A stretch of DNA of 29,765 nt from CAJCIY01 sp036379355 (GCA_036379355.1 DASVGV010000144.1:1-29765); one strand, 5' to 3'; shown: positions 1 to 8,027, numbered from the stretch's first letter. Notes: generated by a model not told the origin, from the letters alone. Translations and numbers: made by a program.

Positions 1-590
1 GCAGCGATCTCGACGATGGGGTCCTCGCGTGCGTCGTACTCCGTGCGCAGCGCGACGGACATGACGGCGTGCAACGTGTACGTCATCGTGATGTAGGTGA
101 ACTCGAGGATCTGCTCGTCGGTCAGGTGCGCCCGCAGCACCTCGAAGACGCCGTCGGCGACCCGCCCGTGGGCGAGGACCAGCGCGTCCGTGTAGGCGAG
201 CAGCGCCCGCTCCAGCCGGGTGAACTCTTCGGACACCTGCCAGTGCTTGATCGACTCGATCTTCTCCTCCGAGAAGCCGAGGGCCCGGCAGCTCTTGCAG
301 TGCTGGGAGAAGACGAACTGACTGCCGACGACCCACCCGGCACGCGTCTGACCCAGCTCGCGCAGTTCCGGGGCGACCTTGCGGTCAGGCGACGCGTAGA
401 GCGCGAAGCCGGCGACGGCGTGCTCCAGGACGTCCGGCGAGTTGGCCCAGACCGTCCACCAGTCGCCGGGCGTGCCGGTGGCCGTTCCCGGCTCGGCCAC
501 CGGGTCGCGATCCCCGAACAGGAGCTTGTACATCCGTCGGACGATCGTGGGGTTGTCGTCCGAACGCGGGATCTGTCGAAGTCGAGGCAC
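1..590 (-). CDS. Carboxymuconolactone decarboxylase/AhpD-like protein (3' end outside window)
   Basis: The protein starts MPRLRQIPRSDDNPTIVRRM and is open to the window edge, giving 196 residues. It has the helical layout of the carboxymuconolactone decarboxylase (CMD)/AhpD family, with a CxxC pair (CKSC) at Cys98 and Cys101 and a following helix rich in EEKIE. In AhpD a His four residues after the second Cys and an upstream Glu complete the proton relay. Here the His position is Gly and I see no matching Glu, so peroxidase chemistry is uncertain and the real role is unknown. The GTG at 590 was chosen because TACAGT (598-603, read on the minus strand) ends seven bases before it and there is no Shine-Dalgarno, which fits leaderless translation. 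In-frame GTGs at 608 and 611 are alternatives. It is divergent from the VOC/monooxygenase genes. Confidence 0.75.
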   Translation of the reverse strand, partial: MPRLRQIPRSDDNPTIVRRMYKLLFGDRDPVAEPGTATGTPGDWWTVWANSPDVLEHAVAGFALYASPDRKVAPELRELGQTRAGWVVGSQFVFSQHCKSCRALGFSEEKIESIKHWQVSEEFTRLERALLAYTDALVLAHGRVADGVFEVLRAHLTDEQILEFTYITMTYTLHAVMSVALRTEYDAREDPIVEIA

Positions 591-597
591 GCAGCCG

Positions 598-603
598 ACT
601 GTA
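598..603 (-). promoter_or_regulatory. Candidate -10 box, leaderless start of the CMD-like gene
   Basis: On the minus strand the hexamer TACAGT (TANNNT type) ends seven bases before GTG 590. Transcription would then begin at or next to the start codon. No convincing -35 is seen; CTGACG lies about 19 bases further upstream. Inference only. Confidence 0.35.
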
Positions 604-644
604 GGCACCACCGGACCGGCGCCGTCAGAAGGGTGCGGTGCGCA

Positions 645-674
645 TTGACCGCCCTGTCCGTATCGGTGTGCAAT
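645..674 (+). promoter_or_regulatory. Candidate promoter of the VOC-monooxygenase genes
   Basis: TTGACC at 645-650 matches five of six bases of the -35 consensus. TGCAAT at 669-674, 18 bases later, matches four of six of the -10 consensus. The -10 ends six bases before ATG 681. No Shine-Dalgarno precedes that ATG, so the mRNA may be leaderless. Confidence 0.4.
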
Positions 675-680
675 GGCCGC

Positions 681-1253
681 ATGGCCGGAAACCAGTTCAC
701 CAACTCCGAGTTCGAGCTCCGCGGCTTCAACCACCTGGCGCTGGTCGCCCGTGACATGGCGGAGACGATCGCCTGGTACGAGGACGTGCTCGGCATGAAG
801 CTCGTCAAGACGTTGGAGCTGCCGGACGGCCGCGGGCAGCACTTCTTCCTGGACATGGGTAACGGCCGTGACGGGATCGCGTTCTTCTACTTCCCGGACG
901 CGCCCGAGGGCGTCAGGGGCGAGTCGCTGCAGGACCGGTTCGGAGTCACCGCCATCGGCACCATGAACCACGTCGCGTTCGACGTCGCCCCGGAGAAGTT
1001 CGACGAGTACCGCCAGAAGCTCATCGACAAGGGCGTCGAGGTCCTGGTGACGATCAACCACAGCGACTCGCTCGACGGTGGCCACAAGGAGGACTACGAC
1101 CCGGCCACGGACAACGGCGACGTGTTCGTACGGTCGCTCTACTTCGCCGACCCGAACGGCACGCTCCTCGAGTTCGCCTGCTGGATGAGGACCTTCGACG
1201 CGAGCGACGTGAAGCACACCGCGGCGACGGCCCGCACGCTCGTCGAGGCGTAG
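681..1253 (+). CDS. VOC-family (glyoxalase/extradiol dioxygenase fold) protein
   Basis: The product has 190 residues. Two vicinal-oxygen-chelate modules are visible: residues 13-73 (NHLALVARDM, WYEDVLGMKLV) and 93-168 (MNHVAFDV, ending LYFADPNGTLLEFACW). The three expected metal ligands can be placed at His18, His97 and Glu164, so it is probably an active metalloenzyme. VOC members include glyoxalases, epimerases, lyases and ring-cleaving dioxygenases, and the sequence alone does not choose. ATG 681 was preferred over in-frame GTG 666 because the candidate -10 box lies just upstream of 681. The gene is followed after 34 bases by the flavin monooxygenase, so the two probably share a transcript and act on the same compound or on a product of it. 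Confidence 0.85.
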   Translation: MAGNQFTNSEFELRGFNHLALVARDMAETIAWYEDVLGMKLVKTLELPDGRGQHFFLDMGNGRDGIAFFYFPDAPEGVRGESLQDRFGVTAIGTMNHVAFDVAPEKFDEYRQKLIDKGVEVLVTINHSDSLDGGHKEDYDPATDNGDVFVRSLYFADPNGTLLEFACWMRTFDASDVKHTAATARTLVEA

Positions 1254-1287
1254 GCGCCACCGGGTCGACGCGGCGCGAACCGAGCAC

Positions 1288-2913
1288 GTGGAGCGCGAGG
1301 TTGCCGGTACCGACTACGAAGTGATCGTCGTCGGTGCCGGCGTCTGCGGCATCTACCAGCTCCACCGGCTGCTCGAGATGGGTGCCTCGGCGACCCTGCT
1401 GGAGGCCGGTGACGACCTCGGCGGCACCTGGTTCTGGAACCGCTATCCCGGTGCCCGCTTCGACTCCGAGAGCATCACCTACGGCTACTCGTTCTCACCC
1501 GAGCTGCTGCAGGAGTGGGACTGGAAGGAGCGCTTCTCCGGGCAGCCGGAGAACCTGCGCTACCTCAACTACGTCGCCGACAAGTTCGACCTGCGCGGGC
1601 ACATGCAGTTCGGGGTCACCGTCGAGGCGGCGACGTTCGACGACGACGAGACGAAGTGGCGCGTGCGCCTCGCCGACGGACGCACGCTCTCCTGCCACTT
1701 CCTCGTCCTGGCGGTCGGCCTGCTCTCGGCGCCCACGTTGCCGCGGTACGAGGGGATGGAGGAGTTCGAGGGCCGCTCGTTCCACACCTACAACTGGCCG
1801 AAGGAGCCCGTCGACCTGGCCGGCAAGCGGGTGGGGGTCATCGGCACCGGAGCGACGGCGGTCCAGCTCATTCCGGTGGTCGCCGAGCGGGCCGGGCATC
1901 TCACGGTCTTCCAGCGGAGGCCGAACTGGTGCGCGCCGCTGCACAACGGCGAGATCTCGCCCGCGGAGATGGCGGACATCAAGGCGCGGTACGACGAGAT
2001 CTTCCAGATCTGCGCCCGTACGCCGGGCGCGTTCCTGCACGAGCCAGATCGCCGGCCGTTCGCCGAGGTGCCTCGCGACGAACGGCTCGCGCTGTGGGAG
2101 AAGCTCTACGACGAGCCCGGCTTCGGCATCTGGCTGGCGAACTTCCGGGACACGTTCATGGACGAGGCGGCCAACGCCGAGCTGTCGGAGTTCATCGCCG
2201 GCAAGATCCGTGAACGGGTCGACGACCCGGTCCTCGCCGAGAAGCTGATCCCGACCGACCACGGCTTCGGGGTGCAGCGGGTCCCGCTGGAGACCCGCTA
2301 CTACGAGACGTACAACCGCGACAACGTCGAGCTCGTCGACCTCCGGGAGACGCCGATCGAGCGCATCACTCCGGCGGGCGTGCGGACCGTCGCCGAGGAG
2401 TACCGGCTCGACGTCATCGTCTATGCCACGGGCTTCGACGCCGTCACGGGTGCGTACGACCGGATCGACATTCGTGGGGTGGGCGGCCAGTCGCTCAGGG
2501 CCAAGTGGTCGGACGGTCCGAAGACGTACCTCGGGATGCAGACCGCGGGCTTCCCCAACCTGCTGATGCCCACCGGTCCGCAGAGCGCCTCGGCGACGAC
2601 GAACTTCCCCCGCGCCATCGAGATGGGCGTCGACTGGTGCACCGGACTGATCCGGCACATGCACGAGCACGGGTACGTCCGCGCGGATGCGACACCGAGT
2701 GCCGAGGCCGACTGGGACACGCGCATCCGGGACCTGTACGCCCTGATGCTGCTGCGCAACGCGCAGGGCTGGTTCACCGGCTACAACTCCAACGTCGCGG
2801 GGCACGAGAAGGGCACCCGGCGCTACCTCGTCTACAACGGCGGCACCCCGAAGTTCCGGAGCACGATCACCGAGGTCGCCGCGGCCGGCTACGCGGGCAT
2901 CGACCTGCGCTGA
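1288..2913 (+). CDS. Baeyer-Villiger-type flavin monooxygenase
   Basis: The product has 541 residues, the usual length of type I Baeyer-Villiger monooxygenases such as cyclohexanone or phenylacetone monooxygenase. The FAD Rossmann motif GAGVCG is at residues 16-21. The family fingerprint FxGxxxHxxxW is complete at 160-170 (FEGRSFHTYNW). The second, NADPH-binding motif GTGATA is at 186-191. These enzymes use FAD, NADPH and O2 to turn ketones into esters or lactones in the cytosol. Translation starts at GTG 1288; no strong Shine-Dalgarno is visible and coupling to the VOC gene 34 bases upstream is likely. A CoA ligase follows, suggesting the ester or lactone is hydrolysed and the acid activated. 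The ketone substrate is unknown; cyclic ketones are the commonest for this type. Confidence 0.92.
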   Translation: MEREVAGTDYEVIVVGAGVCGIYQLHRLLEMGASATLLEAGDDLGGTWFWNRYPGARFDSESITYGYSFSPELLQEWDWKERFSGQPENLRYLNYVADKFDLRGHMQFGVTVEAATFDDDETKWRVRLADGRTLSCHFLVLAVGLLSAPTLPRYEGMEEFEGRSFHTYNWPKEPVDLAGKRVGVIGTGATAVQLIPVVAERAGHLTVFQRRPNWCAPLHNGEISPAEMADIKARYDEIFQICARTPGAFLHEPDRRPFAEVPRDERLALWEKLYDEPGFGIWLANFRDTFMDEAANAELSEFIAGKIRERVDDPVLAEKLIPTDHGFGVQRVPLETRYYETYNRDNVELVDLRETPIERITPAGVRTVAEEYRLDVIVYATGFDAVTGAYDRIDIRGVGGQSLRAKWSDGPKTYLGMQTAGFPNLLMPTGPQSASATTNFPRAIEMGVDWCTGLIRHMHEHGYVRADATPSAEADWDTRIRDLYALMLLRNAQGWFTGYNSNVAGHEKGTRRYLVYNGGTPKFRSTITEVAAAGYAGIDLR

Positions 2914-2931
2914 GCCGGCCGGCCCCGGCTC
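2912..2931 (+). terminator. Hairpin at the end of the monooxygenase gene
   Basis: GAGCCGG at 2912-2918 and CCGGCTC at 2925-2931 form a perfect seven-base-pair stem with a six-base loop, starting inside the TGA stop. There is no T-run, so a classical intrinsic terminator is not shown. The next gene has its own possible -10 box 33 bases later, which fits a transcript boundary or attenuation point. Confidence 0.35.
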
Positions 2932-2963
2932 TCGGCACCTGCCGACGGGGGGCGCGGTCGTCC

Positions 2964-2969
2964 TACGAT
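2964..2969 (+). promoter_or_regulatory. Candidate -10 box of the acyl-CoA synthetase gene
   Basis: TACGAT (TANNNT type) ends seven bases before ATG 2977, and no Shine-Dalgarno is present. This fits a leaderless mRNA. The -35 region is weak. Confidence 0.4.
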
Positions 2970-2976
2970 CAGCCGC

Positions 2977-4527
2977 ATGTACGCAGCCGCGCAGGCGCGC
3001 GAGACACCGGACAAGCCCGCGATCGTCATGGGCACCAGCGGCGAGACCCTGACGTTCGCGCAGTACGAGGCCGCAGCCAACCGGGTCGCACACCTGCTGC
3101 GCGGTCTCGGGCTGCGGCGCGGCGACCACGTGGCCCTGTTGTTCGAGAACACGCTGCCGTACTTCGAGATCCAGGGCGGCGCCGAGCGGTGCGGTCTCTA
3201 CTACACCTGCATCAACTCCCACCTCGGCGCCGACGAGGTCGCGTACATCGTCGGCGACTGCGAGGCGCGGGTGTTCCTCACGTCCGCGGCAAAGCTCGAC
3301 GTCGCGGCGGCAGCGCTCGAACAGTGCCCGCGGGTCGAGGCCGCGTTCGTGGTGGGCGGCCCGGCGTCCGGCCGGTTCGCCTCGTACGAGGAGGCGGTGT
3401 CCGGTCTGCCGGGGGAGCCGATCGCGGACGAGGAGCTCGGCACGCCGATGCTGTACTCGTCCGGCACCACCGGCCGGCCGAAGGGAATCCTGCGTCCGCT
3501 GCCGGAAACGCCGCCGGCCGAGCAGCTTCCGGTCCTCGAGTTCGTCAAGCAGGTCCTGCTGCTGCTCCGCGAGGACATGACCTACCTCTCCCCGGCGCCC
3601 GCCTATCACTCCGCCCCGCAGGCGGCGGTCGCCTCGGCTCTGCGGCTCGGAGCCACCTCGGTCGTCATGGAGCGCTTCGACCCTGAGCAGTTCCTCCAGC
3701 TCGTCGAGCGCTACCGGATCACCCACACCCAGATGGTCCCGACGATGTTCACCCGCCTGCTGAAGCTGCCGCCGGACGTCCGCGCCCGCTACGACGTCTC
3801 GTCGCTGAAGGTCGCGGTGCACGCGGCCGCACCATGCCCGGTGCCCGTCAAGCAGGCGATGATCGACTGGTGGGGCCCGGTGCTGCACGAGTACTACGGT
3901 GCGACCGAGGCGAACGGCTTCACCGTCAACACCTCCGAGGAGTGGCTCGCCCACCCCGGCACGGTGGGCCGGGCCGTGCTCGGCGAGGTCGTCATCCTGG
4001 ACGACGACGGCAAGGAGCTGCCTTCCGGCGAGGCCGGCACCGTCTACTTCCGCGGCGCCACGAACTTCAGCTATTTCAACGACGCGGACAAGACTGCAGG
4101 CGCGATGGACTCGACCGGCACCGCCAGCACCGTCGGTGACATGGGCTACCTCGACGAGGACGGCTGGCTCTTCCTCACCGACCGCAAGAGCTTCATGATC
4201 ATCTCTGGTGGGGTGAACATCTATCCGCAAGAGGCGGAGAACTTGCTCGTCACCCACCCGTCCGTCTACGACGTCGCGGTGATCGGCGTGCCGGACGAGG
4301 ATCTCGGCGAGGTACCCAAGGCCATCGTCCAGCCGGCCGAGGATGCGACGCCCGGCCCGGAGCTCGAGCGCGAGCTGCTCGCGTTCTGCCGGGAGAGCCT
4401 CTCGACGATGAAATGCCCTCGTACCGTTGACTTCGTCGACGAGCTACCGCGACTGCCCACCGGCAAGCTGTACAAGCGCTACCTGCGCGACGCCTACTGG
4501 GCCGGGCACGGCACCTCCATCGTCTGA
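2977..4527 (+). CDS. AMP-dependent acyl-CoA synthetase (FadD-like)
   Basis: The product has 516 residues and activates a carboxylic acid to its CoA thioester through an acyl-adenylate. The P-loop SSGTTGRPKG is at residues 161-170. YYGATEANGF matches the adenine-binding motif. GDMGYLDEDGWLFLTDRKSFM is the hinge region, followed by ISGGVNIYPQEAEN. The C-terminal lysine required for adenylation is Lys497 in LPTGKLYKR. There is no targeting signal, so it is cytosolic. In the N-terminal half HLGADEVAYIVGDCEARV is typical of fatty or side-chain acid ligases in actinobacteria. The acid could come from the monooxygenase step, and the crotonase 57 bases downstream would act later. Chain length or ring specificity cannot be read from the sequence. 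Confidence 0.9.
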   Translation: MYAAAQARETPDKPAIVMGTSGETLTFAQYEAAANRVAHLLRGLGLRRGDHVALLFENTLPYFEIQGGAERCGLYYTCINSHLGADEVAYIVGDCEARVFLTSAAKLDVAAAALEQCPRVEAAFVVGGPASGRFASYEEAVSGLPGEPIADEELGTPMLYSSGTTGRPKGILRPLPETPPAEQLPVLEFVKQVLLLLREDMTYLSPAPAYHSAPQAAVASALRLGATSVVMERFDPEQFLQLVERYRITHTQMVPTMFTRLLKLPPDVRARYDVSSLKVAVHAAAPCPVPVKQAMIDWWGPVLHEYYGATEANGFTVNTSEEWLAHPGTVGRAVLGEVVILDDDGKELPSGEAGTVYFRGATNFSYFNDADKTAGAMDSTGTASTVGDMGYLDEDGWLFLTDRKSFMIISGGVNIYPQEAENLLVTHPSVYDVAVIGVPDEDLGEVPKAIVQPAEDATPGPELERELLAFCRESLSTMKCPRTVDFVDELPRLPTGKLYKRYLRDAYWAGHGTSIV

Positions 4528-4569
4528 GCCGTACCGGACTCGCGGCCGGGCCGCATCCTGCCCATCCCT

Positions 4570-4576
4570 GGAGGAG
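4570..4576 (+). promoter_or_regulatory. Shine-Dalgarno that selects a TTG start
   Basis: GGAGGAG at 4570-4576 is a strong ribosome binding site. The in-frame GTG at 4576 overlaps its last base and so cannot be served by it. The TTG at 4585 lies eight bases downstream, an ideal distance. TTG 4585 is therefore taken as the crotonase start. Confidence 0.65.
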
Positions 4577-4584
4577 TGACGAGA

Positions 4585-5367
4585 TTGGACACGCTGGAAC
4601 TGCGCCGCCACGAGGGCGTCGTCACGGTGACGCTGAACCGGCCCGAGAAGAAGAACGCGATCAACGGCCGCATGTGGGAGGAGCTCGCCGCCGTCTTCGC
4701 CGAGGTGCACGCCAGCACCGCGGACCGCGTCCTCGTCCTCACCGGCGCGGGCGGCGACTTCTGCTCCGGGGCGGACCTGACCGGTGGCGGCGGCGAGCCG
4801 GATGCCCATCCCGTCGTCAGCATGCGCTCCGTCAACGACGTCGCCCTGGCCCTGCACCGGCTGGTCGTCCCCACGATCGCCCGGGTCGACGGGGTCGCGG
4901 TGGGCGCCGGCTGCAACCTCGCGCTCGGCTGTGACCTGATCGTGGCCACCGAGCGCAGCCGGTTCTCGGAGATCTTCGTACGGCGTGGCCTGTCGCTGGA
5001 CTTCGGTGGCTCGTGGCTGCTGCCTCGGCTGGTCGGGCTGCACAAGGCGAAGGAGCTCGCGCTTCTCGGCGACATCCTGTCCGCGCGCGAGGCCCTCGAG
5101 ACGGGCCTGGTCAACAAGGTCGTCGCGTCCGAGGCCGAGCTCGACGAGGTGGTCGGGGACTGGAGTGCGCGGCTCGCGGCCGGCCCGCCGCTGGCCCTGG
5201 CCGCGAACAAGCGGCTGCTCGGCGAGTCACTGCACAGGACGATGGATCAGGCGCTCGAGGCCGAGGGCTTGGCGCAGGCGGTGAACCTCGCCTCCGCGGA
5301 CGCGATCGAGGCCCGCGCGGCCTTCAGGGACAAGCGAACCCCCGCGTTCACCGGGAAGGCCCGGTGA
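4585..5367 (+). CDS. Enoyl-CoA hydratase/isomerase (crotonase family), PaaG-like active site
   Basis: The product has 260 residues from TTG 4585 and the normal crotonase length. The CoA and oxyanion-hole region FCSGADLTG and the second oxyanion element DGVAVGAG are present. By ungapped alignment to rat enoyl-CoA hydratase, the two catalytic glutamates (144 and 164) are replaced by Asn111 and Phe131. Asp139, in LSLDFGGSWLLPRLVG, matches the Asp used by PaaG-type isomerases. Double-bond isomerisation or another crotonase reaction is therefore more likely than simple hydration (inference). It follows the CoA ligase and probably shares its transcript. Its last 20 bases overlap the convergent amidohydrolase gene. 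Confidence 0.85.
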   Translation: MDTLELRRHEGVVTVTLNRPEKKNAINGRMWEELAAVFAEVHASTADRVLVLTGAGGDFCSGADLTGGGGEPDAHPVVSMRSVNDVALALHRLVVPTIARVDGVAVGAGCNLALGCDLIVATERSRFSEIFVRRGLSLDFGGSWLLPRLVGLHKAKELALLGDILSAREALETGLVNKVVASEAELDEVVGDWSARLAAGPPLALAANKRLLGESLHRTMDQALEAEGLAQAVNLASADAIEARAAFRDKRTPAFTGKAR

Positions 5368-7054
5368 CGAGCCGGCCCGGGAGGGCACCCGTCGCCTGCC
5401 CGTCCCGGTAGGTCTCGACACCGGCGACGAACGTGTGCCGGTATCCGTCGGCCCGCTGGAGGAGGCGGTGGCCGCCGCCGGGAAGGTCGTCGTGCACCTC
5501 CGGGCGGTGCAGCCGCAGGCCGTCGAGGTCGATCACGTTGAGGTCGGCCCGGTATCCGGGCGCGAGCACGCCCCGGTCCGTGAGCCCGACCGCGGCCGCC
5601 GTCTCCCGGCACTGCCGCGAGACCAGGAACTCCAGGCCCAACCCGCCCGCGGCCCGGTCGCGGCCCCAGTGCTGCAGCAGCGTGGTGGGGAAGCTGCCGT
5701 CGCAGATGGACCCGACGTGCGCGCCGCCGTCGGAGAGACCCGGGATCGTCCAGGGGTCGCCCAGCATCTCCCGCACCGGGTCGAGGTTCCGCTGCTCCCA
5801 GTTGGCGGTGAAGACGTAGAGCAGCCCGCCGCCGGCGAGGATGTCGTACGCCAGGTCCGCCGGTGCGCGCCGCTCGCGGTCCGCCCGCGCCGCGACGGAC
5901 GTCGCCGGATCCGGCTCGTAGTCAGGCGGATCGGCCATCTCGTACATGAGGTCGTACTTGTCGATCAGCCGCCCGCCGATGAGGGCGGTGCGCTTCTCCG
6001 CCGTCTGGGCGGCGAGCATGGCCTCCTTCGTCCCGGGACGGGCGAGGCGTGCCACCTGCTCGTCGGTGGGGAGCGCGGCCAGGTCGCGCCACACCGGGTT
6101 GGTCATGAACGGGTGCAGGGTGCAGCGCAGCCCCATGACCAGGCCGACGCCGCGGGCGGCGACCTGAGCCTTGACCGGCAGGCGCTCGGCGTTGGCCTCG
6201 GCGATGCGGCCGAGGACGGTCCGCCAGCCGTCCGGGTCGAAGTGCGACTGCAGCAGCGAGACAGACAGCGGCCGGCCGGATGCGCGCACCATCGACCGGA
6301 TGATCTCCATGTCGACGTCGATGTCGAGGAAGTCGGTGACCAGCTGCAGCACACCGCGGCCGGTGCCGCCCACGGCGGCGGCGATCTCCGTCAGCTCCAG
6401 GGTTCCGGCGTCGTACGAGGGAGTCAGCTCGCCGTCGACGCTCCGGTGGTTCAGGGTCCGCGACGTCGTGAACCCGAGCGCACCCGCTCGTACGGCCGCG
6501 GCCGCGAGCCGCGCCATCTCGGCCCGGTCCTCGGCCGTCGCCTCGCCGCCGGCGACCGCCCGGTCGCGCAGCACGTGCACGCGGAGCGCCGCGTGCGGCA
6601 CCTGGGTGCCGATGTCGATGTCGAAGCGACGGTCGCGGAGGACGGCGAGGTACTCCTCGTACGTCTGCCATGTCCACGGAAGCCCCTCGTGCAGGGCGGT
6701 TCCGGGGATGTCCTCGATGCCCTCCATGAGGTCGATCAGCCGCTGGTGATGGGCGGGGACGACAGGCGCGAAGCCCACCCCGCAGTTGCCGCTGACGACC
6801 GACGTCACGCCGTGCCAGGACGACGGCTGCAGGTGCTCGTCCCAGGTCGCCTGCCCGTCGTAGTGCGTGTGGATGTCGACGAAGCCGGGCGTCACGACGG
6901 CGCCGGTGGCGTCGACCTCCTGCCGCCCCCGCTCCGCGACGCGACCGACCTCGACGACGCGGTCGCCGCGGAGCGCGACGTCCGCGGTGCGGGACGGACC
7001 GCCGGTGCCGTCGACGACGGTGCCGCCCCGGACGACGACGTCGTAGTCAGCCAT
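5348..7054 (-). CDS. Amidohydrolase of the N-acyl-D-amino-acid deacylase family
   Basis: The product has 568 residues, somewhat longer than the roughly 480-residue D-aminoacylases. The N-terminal beta sandwich begins DVVVRGGTVVDGTG. The metal site is visible: GFVDIHTHYDGQ gives His62 and His64, SGNCGVGF gives the bridging Cys91, and SDGGAHVG gives the catalytic Asp442. LQSHFDPDGW probably carries a further metal His. The C-terminal GVLAPGYRADLNVIDLD is typical of the superfamily. The family hydrolyses amide or related bonds, and in catabolic clusters its members often have no known substrate. It begins eight bases inside the end of the upstream gene, so the two are translationally coupled. 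Its end overlaps the convergent crotonase gene by 20 bases. Confidence 0.85.
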   Translation of the reverse strand: MADYDVVVRGGTVVDGTGGPSRTADVALRGDRVVEVGRVAERGRQEVDATGAVVTPGFVDIHTHYDGQATWDEHLQPSSWHGVTSVVSGNCGVGFAPVVPAHHQRLIDLMEGIEDIPGTALHEGLPWTWQTYEEYLAVLRDRRFDIDIGTQVPHAALRVHVLRDRAVAGGEATAEDRAEMARLAAAAVRAGALGFTTSRTLNHRSVDGELTPSYDAGTLELTEIAAAVGGTGRGVLQLVTDFLDIDVDMEIIRSMVRASGRPLSVSLLQSHFDPDGWRTVLGRIAEANAERLPVKAQVAARGVGLVMGLRCTLHPFMTNPVWRDLAALPTDEQVARLARPGTKEAMLAAQTAEKRTALIGGRLIDKYDLMYEMADPPDYEPDPATSVAARADRERRAPADLAYDILAGGGLLYVFTANWEQRNLDPVREMLGDPWTIPGLSDGGAHVGSICDGSFPTTLLQHWGRDRAAGGLGLEFLVSRQCRETAAAVGLTDRGVLAPGYRADLNVIDLDGLRLHRPEVHDDLPGGGHRLLQRADGYRHTFVAGVETYRDGQATGALPGRLVTGPSR

Positions 7055-7958
7055 GAAGCGCCTCCGCGGCAGGCTGGTACGAGTCCTTGAACACGCCGCT
7101 GTGCAGCAGAACCACGGCGGTGACGCGCCCGGTCTCGTCGTCCGTGAGCGTCGTGCGCGTCCAGTACGACTCGGTTCGCCGGCTCTGGCTGAGGCCCACC
7201 AGCTCGCGGCTCACGCGGTAGCCGGCCCCGACGAAGACGGGCCCGTCCACGAGGCGGACCTCCATGTCCAGGAACAGGCCGAGGGACGGTGTCCGTACCG
7301 GCCAGCCCGGTCCGCGCTTGTGGGCCAGGACACTGATCATCTCCATGGGCAGCACCGCTCGACCCCACGGCGAGGTCCGGGCGCCGGCGGCGGTGTACCA
7401 GGGGTGCGGCTCGGTGATCCGCGCGAGCTTGTCGGCCAGGGAGAACGGGTAGCTGTTGCCGTTGCGGCTGTCGGCGTCGACCGACACGACACCGCCGTCC
7501 TCCCGCGCGCCGATCTCGAGGCGGTCGACGATCCGCAGCTCGCCGGGGTCACCCAGTGACGCAAGTCGTCGGTCGAGCTCCGTCGCGCCGTAGTCGGGTC
7601 CCAGCGAGGCGGTGCCGACGAGGACGGGGGTGCCGTCCTCCTTGTGCGCCTCGATGGCCGCGGTCTCCGCCGCGCCGGTGGTCAGCGTCGCCTGCACCTG
7701 CTCGCCCTCGACCACCATGGTGCGGAAGTGGCAGCTGATGCAGCCGCGCTCGAACCAGGCATCCCCCCACAGCGCGACGGCGAGCGGGTCGAACTGGCTG
7801 AAGTGCGTCGGCGCCTCGATGGGCGCGCCGGCGAGGCCGAGGGTGCTTGCGGTCGCGTCGTCGTGGACGCTCGCGTGCCCGTCGTACGACTGGTCGGCGA
7901 GCATCTGCGCGGGGCTGCGCCACGGGCCGCTGAGGGTGATGGGGGTGTCGAACCGCAT
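7047..7958 (-). CDS. Conserved protein, possibly hotdog-fold (MaoC/thioesterase-like)
   Basis: The product has 303 residues. I do not recognise a named family with certainty. The N-terminal half (GLAGAPIEAPTHFSQFDPLA, then FRTMVVEGEQVQATL) has the helix-then-sheet pattern of MaoC-like hotdog domains. The C-terminal half (SYWTRTTLTDDETGRVTAVVLLHSGVF) could be a second hotdog unit. No hydratase Asp/His pair can be placed with confidence. ATG 7958 was chosen because TATGGT (7965-7970, minus strand) ends six bases before it and there is no Shine-Dalgarno. Its last eight bases overlap the amidohydrolase start, so the two products probably act in one pathway, for example as a CoA-ester or acyl-handling step. 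It is divergent from the AidB-like dehydrogenase. Confidence 0.6.
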   Translation of the reverse strand: MRFDTPITLSGPWRSPAQMLADQSYDGHASVHDDATASTLGLAGAPIEAPTHFSQFDPLAVALWGDAWFERGCISCHFRTMVVEGEQVQATLTTGAAETAAIEAHKEDGTPVLVGTASLGPDYGATELDRRLASLGDPGELRIVDRLEIGAREDGGVVSVDADSRNGNSYPFSLADKLARITEPHPWYTAAGARTSPWGRAVLPMEMISVLAHKRGPGWPVRTPSLGLFLDMEVRLVDGPVFVGAGYRVSRELVGLSQSRRTESYWTRTTLTDDETGRVTAVVLLHSGVFKDSYQPAAEALHG

Positions 7959-7964
7959 GCGGCG

Positions 7965-7970
7965 ACCATA
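7965..7970 (-). promoter_or_regulatory. Candidate -10 box, leaderless start of the hotdog-like gene
   Basis: On the minus strand TATGGT (TANNNT type) ends six bases before ATG 7958, and no Shine-Dalgarno is present. The 69-base divergent gap must also hold the promoter of the plus-strand dehydrogenase, where GACAGT at 8016-8021 ends six bases before ATG 8028. Confidence 0.4.
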
Positions 7971-8027
7971 CGGCCAGCAGATCGGGTACATCGCCGGTGC
8001 AGCGGGCGCCGGTGAGACAGTGGCGGC

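Noticed and set aside
69..680. N-terminal extension of the VOC protein frame
   Set aside because: This part overlaps the oppositely oriented CMD-like gene and has shadow composition; the VOC fold begins after ATG 681.
1495..4257. A 920-codon open frame on the minus strand opposite the monooxygenase and CoA ligase
   Set aside because: It is antisense to two clear enzymes, is very rich in Arg, Asp, Val and Gly, and shows no motif. Such shadows are expected at this GC content.
5435..7090. A 551-codon plus-strand open frame opposite the amidohydrolase
   Set aside because: Low-complexity Arg/Ala/Gly/Val composition with no motif, while the opposite strand has a full metal site.
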